A DNA stretch of 64,000 bases. It comes from Ophiura sarsii. Lineage: Eukaryota > Echinodermata > Ophiuroidea > Amphilepidida > Ophiuridae. The DNA is taken from NCBI GenBank assembly GCA_035610835.1, contig CM069449.1, positions 64,008,292 to 64,072,291 on the forward strand. Direction: 5' to 3'. Each line of letters opens with the position of its first letter. Position 1 is the stretch's first letter. Below, piece after piece: positions 41,896 to 54,168 of this stretch. The notes beneath the pieces were generated by a model. That model did no database searches and was not told the DNA's origin. It saw nothing but the letters and a program-made list of their open reading frames with translations. The translations under genes were made by a program, and so were the position numbers.

Positions 41896-42511
41896 GGTTT
41901 AATTCAGGAGGGTTGGGAGCCTATTATTTAAAGGGTCTATTGCGCTCTGTCGAAACGTGTCGGTTAAGCGCCAACACAGAAATTTTATTCCGGACAAGAT
42001 AAACCGTTTACTACATGTAGCTCTTTTCTGTGAAAACATGCCGATTGCCTGTCACAAGAATCTGAATAGAACTGTGCCCGCAAAAGATGGGGCTACGGGT
42101 TGTGATTCAAACCAAGCAAGCTGCTTGAAATCTTGACTAAGTCCTGACAATTGTCACACACACAGGACTTTACTCTTGTGGCTGGCTGTCAGTTGGTTCC
42201 TGCGGAAACTTCCGGAGTTGGCCTATTGCTGTCTTTGCTGTCTGCCGCCAAAATGAGAAGTTTCCTCTTTGCTGAAATGAGAAGTTTCCTTTTTGAGGGT
42301 ATTGCTCAGTGACAGCGCATGGTTTACTGACAGATATGTTACAGATATTTCATTCAAACTTAGTCACCGTGTAGGGGGTTTAAGTGTTGTCCGGCAAGCA
42401 CTTGTTACTTTTGATTAAAGTTTTAATAGGTCCATTTTTTGCTACGTTATAGTTGCCGCCTGGTTAATCCTTTTGGACATTGAGCAGCCTGGGAAAAATT
42501 GGGGTGTTTGG

Positions 42512-42809
42512 CAGGGTTGTACATGTAGCTAGGCCAACTTTTGTGCCAGGTGGCAAAATGGCGAACGGAGGAAGCGACCGGACGGGCTCAATATTTTGCT
42601 ATTTGGTTACATAACTCTCGCGGCTCATGGTCGGGATGTTTTTTAGGCTTTTTTAATGCACTTTGAGGGTTCCTGCCACATCATTTCTTGTTTCATGAGG
42701 CAGTTTAATGATTTTATCCACAAATAGTAAAAAAATAAATATAATTTTTGTTTTTGTTTTTTGGTGCCAGGCGGCCTGCCCGGCGCCGCCTGGCGTAGCT
42801 ACAACCCTG
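42512..42809. mobile_element. MITE with CAGGGTTGTA ends (298 bp)
   Basis: CAGGGTTGTACATGTAGCTA at the left pairs with TAGCTACAACCCTG at the right. Inside are GCCAGG.GGC-type G/C arms and TCATGAGGCAGTTTAATGAT then TTTATCCACAAAT. An inverted relative lies at 47598-47770. CAGGG-type termini suggest a hAT-like origin, which is inference. Confidence 0.75.
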
Positions 42810-43671
42810 GTGTTTGGACTTTGGGAGGAAAATGTTGCTTTTACGAATTGTAAAGTACTCACTTCCGGGTATCTATATACTTTAATCATAAAGTATGGGA
42901 GTGTTAGATCAGAGATTTGAGAAATAGTTGTGTACGAGTCTTGATGTTGCGATGTATAATTGTGAGAATATCATATAAAAATCATGGTAGCGTGACTGAC
43001 AGTCCTTCTAAGCCAGGTTATTAAACTGATCATGTAATTCGATGTATGTTTATTATGTCGGCTTAACAAATGTCGGACGACGGCTCCTCAATGTGAGATA
43101 CAAACTCACAGTGGAAAACATACTCAATAAATGACTCAGAAATGAACGAGATTGTACAAAGCTGCCTTATGTTGGGCAAGTAATATCAATTATATTTGTA
43201 GGATATTATCTTGCAATACATTACATAATATATCAATAATTTATCAGACAGGCATAATGTTATGACGATGAGATGAATGACTTTCAGAGCGTATGACTGA
43301 CTGCAATTGCGTAGTCGCACTCGTCAGGTCCGACACCGTCTGGAGGTGACTTGTCGGGTTTATGATATGACGAGTGCTACGCATGCGCAGTACGGCGCAT
43401 TGAAGTAAATCAAGCAAAATGGTACTTATAATCTGACTTATAATCAAATATTGTTATCAGAAATGTCATAGGTTTATCCTGAAGAAATATATAACGTATT
43501 TACATGCATCGCTAAATGAAATGATGTTTAGTATTTGAAATATCTCCTCTGATAAAACTGAGGGGAGATCGTGTTGATCAAAAGGTTATTTACATTTTGA
43601 TCATGTTTAGGTACAAGTTTTACCCAAACTAATTATAAATAGGCCTAGTTATACATTTACACAGTCCAGTT

Positions 43672-43968
43672 ATGAAGGGTCTAAACGTCCGTCCGTCTAT
43701 ATCGGGAGAAAGCCAGTCAAACTCTTCCGAGGGCTGCTGGTCGCACTCTTTACGAGTCGAAAAGCTGGATATGCCCTTCAGAGATGCGGAGCCAGAAACG
43801 CTCATCAGAGTTGGTGAGCTATTCACGCTCAGAGCTGGTCGCGCTCTTAAAACTGAGGAGCAAGTCATGCTCAGAGCCATGCAAGCTCTCGGAGCCAGGT
43901 TAGCTCTCGGAGCCAGGTCTGCTCCTGGAGATTGGAGCCATTCGCTATCGCGCTCGTTAGGACTTTGA
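43672..43968. repeat. Low-complexity GAGC/GCTC region
   Basis: Repeats around GCTCTCGGAGCCAGG, GCTCAGAGC and similar near-palindromic words give open frames on both strands at once. The plus-strand frame (98 codons) and the minus-strand frame are both explained by repeat composition; neither resembles a known protein. Confidence 0.5.
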
Positions 43969-44847
43969 GCGCCGGAAAAGGCATCTCCAAAAATGACCAT
44001 CATAAACTGGATTATGAGCGTAAATATATACATTATGAAAAAGCTGATAACTACTAAAGGTGCTCAGACATTATGTATTAGAGATCTGAAAATCTCGGCC
44101 TAATATTATTATTAAAAACAAGGAAATTTGGTAATTACCAGCTTAACTGAGGAGGTTAAAAACTGGTTTCTCCAAAAGAGCAAAAGTAAAAGTAAAAGTA
44201 AATGCAGACGGTTGTCCGGTGCCCCCTTATATATGCTTCTGAAACGCCCTCACACACGTGATCAAAAACCCGTCTCGTGATTGGCTGAAAGTCAATGTTC
44301 TCAATAATTACGTCACGAAACTTGGAAAAGAGATCTAGCAAATTTTGACAGTTATAAAATATTACGAAACTTAAAATGAACTTTGACATCAGTATTGTAA
44401 ACAATCTGACAGAAAAATGACGGAAAAAGGTGTCTCCTGAATGTGCCGAAAATGATCCAGAGGGATGATATGTTAAGAAAAGTGAGTTGGTACATTATGA
44501 TCGGCGAAAACAAATCGTCATTTGAGGCAGATCGGGGCCATTGAAATGGCGACCATGACAAATATTTATAAGCTTCCAACGTGCATTTGCATAGGGGAAA
44601 AACGATCTCTGAATAAAATAGATGAACGCTGTGACTAAATATAAATGTCTAAAATACTGAAATTCCGAGGCACATCCGATACTCAGACATGGTCTATAAA
44701 AATCACAGTTATAATAAGTAAGCTCGGTAGAAGTTTGGAATTGATTAAATAAAAGGATCATAAGGAAATAAAAATGTGAAAATTCTGGCCGTATCCATAG
44801 GCCTACAAGTACAATGCAATAGTATAGTAATACACGAAATGGCATTT

Positions 44848-44965
44848 CGTTACAGAATAAAGAAATACACAAGAAATGGAGGGAAATCTATTTGGACTTA
44901 GAAGGGCAATGTTGCTTTTGCAAATAAAGAAATACATAAGAAATGGAGGGAAATCTACATGTAGC
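44848..44965. repeat. Tandem duplication (~68-bp period)
   Basis: AATAAAGAAATACACAAGAA then ATGGAGGGAAATCTA occurs twice (about 44858 and 44926). Confidence 0.85.
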
Positions 44966-45408
44966 TTTCTTCCTGGGAAATTTGATTTGCTTCCATTTTT
45001 CGTGCCATTGACATTACATTTACATCATTCAAATTATGTGAGAAAATGTCAACTGCATTATTGAACCTGGAGGAGATTTCTAATTAGTGATGGGCCGATA
45101 TTGGCTGGATCGGATCTGGTTCGGCAAAAATCCCCTCACTTACCAATCCAATATACCTATTACCTATCCAACATTTTAAAATGTATTTGAATTTACGATT
45201 TACTTTCTAGAAGCGTTATCGTAAATCACATTTATACATTTTAGTTGCGAGAATCCATGATAATGCTAGAAAGATATACCTACACTACATGTGTTTCAAC
45301 TCAATTGTGGAGAATGCCTAGTTTCTGTACTTAGCAAGTTAATTCTCTCAACCTTTGACAAATTTCTGGCCCTGGTCTGAATCCCGAGTTTGGTTTGTAT
45401 TAATTTAA

Positions 45409-45761
45409 AGGTAGATGACCCGATCACATTTTCGTAACACAGAATTGTTTCAAACATACGGAGATTTTCATATCATATGAAAGCTCGTATTTTTCTCATC
45501 ATCATACTGAAATTTGACGGCCTAAATCGGTATAATTACGGAGAAATCGATGAAATAACGTCAAATTACCGCGAATGGTGGTAACCACCGATATAGTTTG
45601 TGTACTACTCAATGGGTACAGTTCACAGCATCTTGTGCGTCTAAAATAAGAACCATTAGACTTATAGAGCTATGCAACTCAAACTTTGGAACACAACTTT
45701 TTTAAGGATGACCTTTCATGTAGAATAGAAAACTTCAAGTTGAAAATCGGAACATCTACCT
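45409..45761. mobile_element. TTAA-flanked MITE (353 bp)
   Basis: TIR AGGTAGATG is inverted as CATCTACCT. TTAA flanks on both sides (45405-45408 and 45762-45765), the duplication typical of piggyBac and Kolobok elements. Shares its right two thirds with 33330-33549. No transposase. Confidence 0.8.
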
Positions 45762-46121
45762 TTAAACAACCAACACGGCTCCAAAACAAGATAGATTTTC
45801 TGTGAATGTTCAGTTAAAAATACTTGAGCAACTTCTCCCGCACTATATACATGTACATAGTATTATTAACTCCTTGAAGGGGAAACATAGGCTGCCATTG
45901 CAGTGAGGTACATTTTAGAACATTCATGTGGTGTAGTGAGTATTGCGGTTGCATGTTGCTTCCATATTTGGTCAAGCATGTGTAATAAATACGCTACTTT
46001 CACTTTCCATTTTGTATTTGTGGTCAGCTCATTATGGATTTTTAAATTGCTGAGAAAGACAAAGGACTTATTTGAAGCATGTTCTGGATACATACCATGT
46101 TGGCAGTGCTCGTGATCAGAC

Positions 46122-46503
46122 GGAGTTGTAATTTTCAGAGTTGATTTTGTTGTTGTTGTAAGGCCACACACACTAAGGGACGCACCATTAGATTTTCAAG
46201 GGGGGGGGGGGGGGGGGGGAGGTAGGAAGTTTAAAAAAAAATCCCCCTCTATGTAGGCCAAACAAACAAAAAATCCCCCCCCCCCCCCCTGATAGAGTAA
46301 AAAAAACCCAACTCTACCCCACCCAACTCAATATAAATGAATACATTTGGCGGCGCCAAAAAAAAATTCCCCCCGTTCGGTGGCCAAAAAAACTTTCCCT
46401 TCCCCCCGAAGCCAACTTTCTACCGCCCCTGAAAATAATGGTGTGTCTCTTTGTAGTGTGTGTGGCCTTACAACAAAAAAATCAACTCTGAAAATTACAA
46501 CTC
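46122..46503. mobile_element. Foldback element with poly-G/poly-C centre
   Basis: GAGTTGTAATTTTCAGAGTT then GATTTTGTTGTTGTTGTAAG and GCCACACACACTA is inverted at the right end. The centre has a 20-G run (46200-46219), C runs and A-rich linkers. Confidence 0.85.
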
Positions 46504-46844
46504 CTAATTAAATAGATCGTCTCAAAGCTCCCTCGCGCATTATTTCCCGCTGGATCGAGGGATTTTATTTTTATTTTTGTTGGCAGTTTATTTTTTAATT
46601 TCCATTCTACCCACTTGCAGTCGGAATTTGAATATTTTATGACGTAGACACCCCTCCTCGCGATGTAACATTCTGTTATAAAACATGGCCTAAAAGTTAT
46701 AAATCTCTACCCTTCTGAGACTGTGTCGCAACTCAAAGTGCATACTCTTCCCGTAGACACGGGACTCGTTTTATATCCCAACAGGTCTTCTAAAACCATC
46801 GGCACATGCGCTTGGAGATAGGCTTAGTATTTTTAGATTTTTAT

Positions 46845-47150
46845 AATAATAATAATACTGAACATTAATAATGCGCGCAAATATGAAACCAGAGCAGAGA
46901 ACATTATATTATACATACAAATAATGCATACAAAAAAGCAAAGATTATACAATGCAATCAATCATGAAATCAATTGAAACATCTTAATTATAAGCAGTAT
47001 ACAATGTACATCAGATGAGTTTTGAGGCCAGTTTTGAATGATGAGAGAGACGAACAGGCCCGGATATGATTAGGAAGTGAATTCCAGAGCCCTAGGTGCA
47101 GCAAAGGCTCTGTCCCCCCATGACCGATACAACTTTTCCATAACCAGAAG
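46845..47150 (-). pseudogene. LINE 3' end (GDRAFA..APR.LWNSLP type)
   Basis: The minus strand reads WGDRAFAAPRAL, then in a shifted frame NHIRACSSLSSFKTGLKTHL: the C-terminal signature of CR1/L2-like reverse transcriptases. One or more frameshifts are present. The 3' end runs into an (ATT)n microsatellite at 46845-46858, a usual tail for these elements. Confidence 0.75.
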
Positions 47151-47597
47151 ATTTTTTGATGTGGAACACAAGCCAGACTGAGTCGACGGTTTATGGGTAT
47201 TTTCTATTAAATTATCAGATATTAATTATTATTATTATTCAAAACAGGTGTCATTTATTTTACCTCGTCAAAATAATAAGAGGAATAGATTGTGCCTACC
47301 TAAAAAGTGCTATCCTAAATGTGTATTGGCTGCCACCTTCCATGCAATTTCAGTCAGATAAAATGCATATTATTAATAACTTTCAGCTTTACCAGCAATA
47401 AAAATCAAAATATTGAATGACAAAGTTACTCCATTTAATAGCCCTGTTGTAGTGTTGTCGGCTATTTTTTTGAAGGAAAAACTGACAACAATCATAAATA
47501 AAGCCTGGAAAATACTGTTATTGGGCATGGATGTGAATAATATGGACAATGTACATATGTGATGGTATAACATCATCATGCTAGTAATGAACTTGCA

Positions 47598-47770
47598 CAG
47601 GGTTGTCACTAAGGCGGTCGGGAGGAGCCGGCACTCTTAAAAAAAAGGGTAAAAAAACCGGCACTTTTTTTTACAATTTGTGGATAAAATCATTAAACTG
47701 CCTCATAAAACAAGAAATTATGTGGCAAGAACTTTCAAAGTGCATTAATAACCCCTAAAAAACCATCAAG
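47598..47770. mobile_element. Partial, inverted relative of the 42512 MITE
   Basis: CAGGGTTGTCACTAAGGC, then TTTGTGGATAAAATCATTAA and ACTGCCTCATAAAACAAGAA correspond to the reverse complement of 42640-42809. The other end is missing. Confidence 0.7.
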
Positions 47771-48128
47771 AAGGCCTATAGACCCCATGCCATGATCCAC
47801 TGCACTTCGTTTGTAACACTCATTCCGTTCACTGTCAGTAAAAATTAACCGCCACTAAATTTTAAACTGAACTTGCAGTCATCGCCCTTTCTTCTTCGGA
47901 TCTATCTGTCAAATTAAAATTAGCATATTATTGAAACATTCATGAGTCTCAGAGGATTCTTTTTAGAGCTTATTAAAACCAATTAAAAAGACTGCACAAT
48001 GAAGGCATCAATCATTAAATTAGCTTGATGAATGAATGCAAGGCATTACATGAATGGAACCTGGCAAATTGTATACTCTGTATTGAGTTTGAGGCACTAA
48101 CCAAATACATGGCAGAGTACAGGCATTA

Positions 48129-49151
48129 GGCCCTTCACATTTGATTCTTAGTTTCTTGTTTAACATTTCAAAAAGGGACGAGGTGACTTTTAATTATTAG
48201 TTATTAATTATTTGCTGTATTTAGTTATCATATGTACTATATATAGCTATTTCGTTGCACTTTCGACTATGTTTTACCGTAGTGAGCTTCCACTTTAGTA
48301 GCCTTGCAAAAATGAGTCCATTGTCCATTCTTTAATTTCATGTCTGGATTTAAAATAAAGATACACACTTTTTTCATGTGTTTTTCACTGAAAAATATTT
48401 GCGATCAAACTTTCACCATTCATTTACAATGTTATAATCAAAGAGATATTGATGCAATAACCCGACGACCGTGTGTCAATCCCCCCCCCCCCCCCCCCCC
48501 CCTCCGGTGAAAGCCTGACAACAAGCGTCAATAATAACAGCCGCGGCTGTTGATCTTGATTAAGTTTACAAAAATAAATAAATAGACCGCGCCACTCTCG
48601 ATGCTTTAAATCATAAAAAAATAACCTCGCTATTAGAGACTGCAATTTTGGCGATCGAAAACTGTGCAAATATTTTGACCCACACTTAGAGATGAGAGTG
48701 ACGATTATGCAAATCTCACAAACCCATGTGGTATTTAATTATTAGCCTGACGTAATTATCAGGTTTCGTCGGAACATAACAAATTTTGTGAATGAAAAAT
48801 TGTAAATTTATCCTCTCCCCCATGGCTTTCATAACGCATGCGTAATGATGATTTAGGTCAATTAAAGATGGCGTCTAGTTCGCTATGAAAAATGGACACA
48901 ATTTTGTCTTCATTTTTAACGATGATGGATGATATTTGTGAAATATTAACTTGTTTTTTAAGACATCACAGCCTTGTACGCTACTTTTTACCCCTGGGAC
49001 TTAAGTTGAGATAATTCAGGTCAGAAATCTAAACTTTGATGCCGAAAAAATAGTTTTCGTAGGTGAAATGTCAAATAATTAAATTTATCGCACGCGACCG
49101 ATTCTGAACGCCGTGCGGAAACAGGAAACTAAGAATCAACTGTGAAGGGCC
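48129..49151. mobile_element. 1.02-kb TIR element next to the minisatellite
   Basis: GGCCCTTCACATTTGATTCT then TAGTTTC at the left is inverted at GAAACTAAGAATCAACTGTG then AAGGGCC at the right. No transposase frame; a poly-C run lies at 48480-48502. Flanking sequence on the left (48035-48128) and right (49350-49440) is homologous, so it interrupts a pre-existing repeat. Confidence 0.75.
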
Positions 49152-49385
49152 TTGCAATTACATGAATGGAACCTGGCAAAATTAAAGGGCCTTGCAATTA
49201 CATGAATGGAACCTGGCAAAATTAAAGGGCCTTGCAATTACATGAATGGAACCTGGCAAAATTAAAGGGCCTTGCAATTACATGAATGGAACCTGGCAAA
49301 ATTAAAGGGCCTTGCAATTACATGAATGGAACCTGGCAAAATTAAAGGGCCTTGCAATTACATGAATGGAATCTGGCAAAATTAC
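49145..49385. repeat. 40-bp minisatellite, six copies
   Basis: AAGGGCCTTGCAATTACATG then AATGGAACCTGGCAAAATTA repeats six times almost without change. A single related unit lies at 48038-48075 on the other side of the adjacent TIR element. The first seven bases of the unit are the end of that element's TIR. Confidence 0.95.
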
Positions 49386-49984
49386 TCTGTATATGAGCAT
49401 GAAAGTAACAGCACCAACCAAAAACATTGCAGAGTACATGTTATCACATTGTGTGTGAAGTGCATTTGTAAGGATTAAATCAATTGATTTCTATCACATT
49501 CACAGGTGAATGAACTTACATAGTAGTTTTTTATTACACCATGCTCATGCATCACATACATACTGGGGGAGGGAGTTTGACAGAATCAATAGCTGCACTC
49601 TCGTAACCATTGTCTGTGCTAAATGTGAGCGGTGTTGCATGGCATCCTAGACCAGTGCACATAGCATGGGCATTGGCCTATGGATAAGGTCACAGGATAC
49701 TGGCTAACAGCAGCACCTACATGATGGAATGGAATGCAATTCAATGTTAATGTGTCTTTCATTGTTTACATACTGTGTGACTGCCTGTTGTAATAAAAGT
49801 GCATAATTTGGGTCATGGGAATTTCCCAACTCCATCTGTGAAGATCAAAATACAGTGAGCAGGGTTTGGTGTACTAACGTGACACAACTTTTAGGGATCT
49901 GTTCAAGGTTTAGAAGGGTTTTATCTCTTCAGATTTTCAGGGTGCAGAATACATGAATTCATGTACTGGGAAACCCAAACATTG

Positions 49985-50245
49985 TAATTTAAAGGATCAA
50001 CCCTACCCCCACTTTTTAAGACAATTTTTCCGCAAGGCGAAAAGTGACCTAAAATATCGCCACGACCCCTCACACCCGGATTTGAACCAGGGACCTCCGG
50101 CACACAGGACTTGGGATTTTCCAGAACATTACGAGTGTCAAGGCTAAGCATTTATGCTGGGTCAATTTTTTTCAGTGAAAAACTTCCACGCCGGGTGATA
50201 CAAACTTACTCTGTCGTGGTAAGGTTAGGGTTATAGCGTTTACAA
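49985..50245 (-). mobile_element. tRNA-headed SINE, copy B
   Basis: Read on the minus strand: CCCTAACCTTACC, GGCGTGGAAGTTTTTCACTG then AAAAAAATTGACC, a tRNA-like part AGCCTTGACACTC...GGAGGTCCCTGGTTCAAATC (perfect B box GGTTCAAATCC), then GGGTGTGAGGGGTCGTGGCG. Same module order as 22365-22640. Confidence 0.8.
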
Positions 50246-50414
50246 AGTCTGCAAGTTCTGTGGCACAATGAACTCTCTTCAATGCAATTTGTGTTCTTAA
50301 GATATTCGGCTTATAAGTTGTAGTACCGAAACGTCACAAACTCAGGGAATCTTAAAGTTTCCTTTCAGCAAATAGTAAATACCCTAAAAATAAAACAGAT
50401 CCGCAACAAAACGT

Positions 50415-50415
<1 letters not shown>

Positions 50416-50452
<37 letters not shown>
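50416..50452. repeat. Poly-G tract
   Basis: About 37 consecutive G. The following 50540-50640 (GGGATTTTTGGGAAATCATA ... AATACACTGGGCTGAT) resembles 18390-18500 in FBL intron 4, a dispersed repeat. Confidence 0.9.
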
Positions 50453-50453
<1 letters not shown>

Positions 50454-50649
50454 CTAAACGTCCTGGAAGATTCAAATACCGGACTGAATTTTTTTCAAAG
50501 ATATAAGGGATAATTTATAGAAAAATATGAAAATTATTTTCACCATTTACACAAATTAAGGGATTTTTGGGAAATCATACTTCCGCTCAATTTAATTTTT
50601 TGGGCGGGAATTTCTCCAAAAATACACTGGGCTGATACTTGTGGCATGG

Positions 50650-52530
50650 TATATTTGTTGGTAAACACAGTCACCTACATTTACATTAGTTGTGTTCATT
50701 GCCACCATGTCTCATATTGTGGGTTAAATTCCGTCGCGATATTGCAGTGTCACGATATTTGTTTCTTATTGTAAAAAGCTAATATATCAATTTTCAGTGA
50801 TGAAAAACGAACCTTATTTGACCCCGAAATATATGATACAACACAATTTTATGTTCAAAGCAATATATTCCGCACACCATCATTTTACATAAAAACCCAC
50901 ATTATAAACATGTTCATGAAAACAACAAGGATCATATTTTCGTATATTCATTCACAAAAAGAACCACGTTATCAGAGAGCGCAGAGTTCGGGCAATCGAA
51001 GGCTTAATGTACATATTTTGCGGTGATAGCAATCACATTCGCCAATTTAATTAGCATGGCGTTATTTATCTCGGGTTTCGGAAAATGGAACAAAACCGAA
51101 GCATAGTTGTGATTGTGAATTGAAAATGGCCCTTTATTTCCCACGATCACACACATACGTAATGATTATTTTCGTCAGTTAAGATGGTGGCAATTACCAT
51201 GATGATGGCTAAACAAACAACACTATTTAACGAACAAAACAAAGAATAAATAGCACAGTCTACAAGCTGAAGATTTATTGTGATGACACACAAGGTGAAT
51301 TTGTATTCACTTTTTATACAGGTAAAAGTTACATCGTTAGATATCGTTTTAGGTCAAATTTAATGTTGCTGTCGCGATGAGTTTATATTATCGCGATATC
51401 GTTATAACTACGATATTGCTTGTGTGCTTAATTTACATTTCCAATTATCATAAAAGTGATACTACGTGTACATGTAGTAATTGATTGAAATTCATCAAGT
51501 TATAAACACAATCAACAACATTAAATGTGCCGAACTGTGTTTGATGTAAATTGTAACAGACTAGGTAAACAACATTTTAACAACAAAAACATCTCAAATT
51601 TATGAAAAAAATTAATAACGTTGATTGATCCCTGATCAAATGCGATTTTATTTCACCAATTGCTGGTTAAACTTATAATAAAAAGGTAAAAAGTAATAAT
51701 TTAGAGAAAGCTAAAAATCATAACACCTGATTCTAGTAAATTGATGCATGATTCTGTTTTGTTGGTGTCATACTTTTAATATTAGCCTACACATCAATGA
51801 ACATCAAATATTTACGTCAGCAGCTAATATTGTTTTTCGTATGACAAATCCATTCCTTCACCCCCCAAAACAAAAAATAAATAAATAAAAGTAAAATATA
51901 CAAAAACAACAACCAAAACAAAAACAAAATTGCTGATATTTACAGCCAAGTCGGCCATTGCTTGTAAGAATACCATGAACTTGATGGAAAATAATTCTGG
52001 CGTAAATATGTAAGTAGCAGCTTGTAGTTGTACAAACGGTTAATTTGTGTAATTGCTATTATAATTTCAAATTCATCATTTCGCCCGACAATATTGAAAG
52101 AGTTAAATTTACTATCAATGGTAACCATCCAGTGTCTAGTATAAGCGCCACATTAATGATGATGTTTATTGTTTATTTTATTTTATTAAGGAGGGTAGAG
52201 TTTATAAATAGCACAAGTGAGATGAGAATAATGACGATAACGCTTGGTTCTGAATACGTGCCAAACGCTCATCCACAGTGCTTCGTATTTGTCTCGAACG
52301 GCATTTTGTCTTGTGCGACGACATTTTTTCTTCTTTCTGGGTTTCTGTTCCATGATGCACAAGCAGCCCGTTCGCGCACCGCAACTCTGCCAGGTTTCAG
52401 GTTTCCCAACTCCTAAATGGCCCCTCAGGTTATCCAGAGGACAGCACCCTGCCCTCCCCTGTCTGGATAATGCAGTGGTCCCTGCATTTGGTTTGCCTGC
52501 AGTGCATTTTAACACTGCTGAACAGCTAAG
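50650..52530. other. No recognisable gene
   Basis: AT-rich. Short frames at 52186-52536 on both strands are low-complexity and unsupported by splice sites or domains. Confidence 0.4.
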
Positions 52531-52544
52531 CATCAATGACCTTT

Positions 52545-52612
52545 TACCAGATTGGCTAATGCTAAATGTGTGCTCAATGGAGTGTGACTATTGGGCGACC
52601 AATCGGTGTTGT
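52545..52612 (+). promoter_or_regulatory. Candidate promoter with two CCAAT boxes
   Basis: GATTGGCTAAT (inverted CCAAT) at about 52551 and GACCAATCGG at about 52599, about 50 bp apart, stand directly before a GC-richer stretch with ATGGCGGCCG. Paired NF-Y boxes are usual in animal core promoters. This could drive the plus-strand exon at 53997. No TATA box seen. Confidence 0.35.
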
Positions 52613-52627
52613 TGTTAGGGAAGATTC

Positions 52628-52732
52628 ATGGCGGCCGTAAGCTCTCCTTGCATGGGGCTGTGGCTTGAGTGGGTGTGTTTGCTAGCCTGCATATTCTGGG
52701 CTCTGTGCCGTGTATGCACTGCGCTGTATTAG
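52628..52732 (+). CDS. Small ORF of 34 codons downstream of the CCAAT boxes
   Basis: ATGGCGGCCG opens MAAVSSPCMGLWLEWVCLLA then CIFWALCRVCTALY and a TAG. It is hydrophobic and cysteine-rich, like a signal peptide or a single membrane helix. If the CCAAT region is a promoter this would be an upstream ORF in a leader. No homology is recognised and it may be noncoding. Confidence 0.2.
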   Translation: MAAVSSPCMGLWLEWVCLLACIFWALCRVCTALY

Positions 52733-53996
52733 CCAAGTACCAGGTTGATGTAATCATCAAGATTTGAAAAAAATAATAACAACAAAACTGGAAATTTGTC
52801 TTTGATGCTTGCTGAAAAATTGCCGTGGTGGATAAGAATTTTAACCGGATGAAGCTAACAATACGCCGTGTATACGATCAGCTGTCATTTCCTGATATTC
52901 CATAAGCTCGTATTGTGGACTGCCTTCCGTTGCACCAGGGAGTTTTTTCTTGCTTGTTACCTATATAGAAAAAAAATCTGCCGGCCTGGACTGTGTGGTG
53001 ATGGTGTTGTTATTGTGGAATATTATCTGTTCGGATACCACGGTGTGCTATATGCTGCAGGAGGATAATTATAATGTGTGTACATATTACATCTTGTCTG
53101 CTCCAGCTTTTTAATCTGTCTCGAATAAATGGCCGTCTATGTTAACCGTGTGCAGTGAGGATATATTTATATAAATTATTGACAGATCAAAACTACACTG
53201 AAAAATACAGTGGCTGGAGTTCATACACAGCGTTAGAAAGCCAGGAATTGATAATTTTGGTGAAATCATTTTCGTGTGGATTATAATATAGGTACGGAGA
53301 ATATTTATTACCATATAAAATTGATGTGTGTACGCGACGGGTTGATCTCGTCATGATTTTATTACGTGACGGTTATAATTAGCAAAATGATTGCTTGACC
53401 TATTTTAATTATCGTGGTGAATATTTGCAATGGCTAGCATTCAGTGTATTTGCAATCAGCCTGCGTAGATTCTGATGGTTGAGGATTATCTGGCGTTGAA
53501 CACAACATTAGTGTCTGATGCGGTATTTTTCTTGCCGTATACTGTTTAAAAGCGGTGCAGTACGTCATCATTAAATACGTGAAATGGGGGTTTAACCTGT
53601 AACCGGGTTATACGATGCGTTGTTTACCATAGGTGACTGTCTGTTGTACCTTGTATGTTCAGCTGTGAGCAGTCAACAACGATTTAAACGAAAACGAGGG
53701 ACCTACCGATAGGTCCACCCACAAACTTCTAACGAGTGGCAATACTTGACAAGACTAATGAATTGATGGACAGCCATGTAGACAGGATTTCTTCATAGAC
53801 AACCATACTATTTACTCGCTCTATGTATATTATTATGTAGTAAGATTATCTAAAGATAATTGTTGTCTTGGATCGTGCTGATCCGGAAGAGAATTTTAAC
53901 TACTTTTAAAGACCAAAAAACGCATTCAAAATAGAAAATTCAAGCGCCAAAACGTTTGATATTTTTTGTGGGGTTGGTCTCTCCCATGAGCAACCA

Positions 53997-54168
53997 ATGG
54001 TGCGGAAGAACCTCGCCATAGCCGACCATAGCATGTTGTCCCGTCGACCTCGCGACAGTCATCAACAAGACCTCTGGAGGAAGAGCGATATGATTGACTG
54101 CGTGTCGACGAGTGGGGGCGGCGGGCTTGGCCGAAAGAGGGCCAATGGCCGACGCTTGTTAGTGACAG
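53997..54168 (+). CDS. First coding exon of an unrecognised gene
   Basis: ATG at 53997 opens MVRKNLAIADHSMLSRRPRD, SHQQDLWRKSDMIDCVSTSG, GGGLGRKRANGRRLLVT and ends in phase 1 at GACAG|GTAGGT. The exon is GC- and CpG-rich in an AT-rich region, balanced in codon use, and basic and Ser/Gly-rich, like a disordered N-terminus of a cytoplasmic or nuclear protein. Alternative starts are the Met of MLSRR or MIDC. No family is recognised, and no partner exon was found in the 9.8 kb to the right, so the first intron would be long. The splice donor and composition are the main evidence. Confidence 0.45.

Noticed and set aside
43629..44033. 134-codon minus-strand and 98-codon plus-strand frames
   Set aside because: Both are explained by near-palindromic GAGC/GCTC repeats; no domain.
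49145..49385. Regular 40-bp repeats resembling a CRISPR array
   Set aside because: Units are contiguous with no unique spacers, and the context is an animal genome.
52186..52618. Overlapping frames of 116-124 codons on both strands next to the CCAAT boxes
   Set aside because: Lysine/arginine-rich on one strand and hydrophobic on the other, with no splice sites or known motifs; more likely promoter-proximal sequence.
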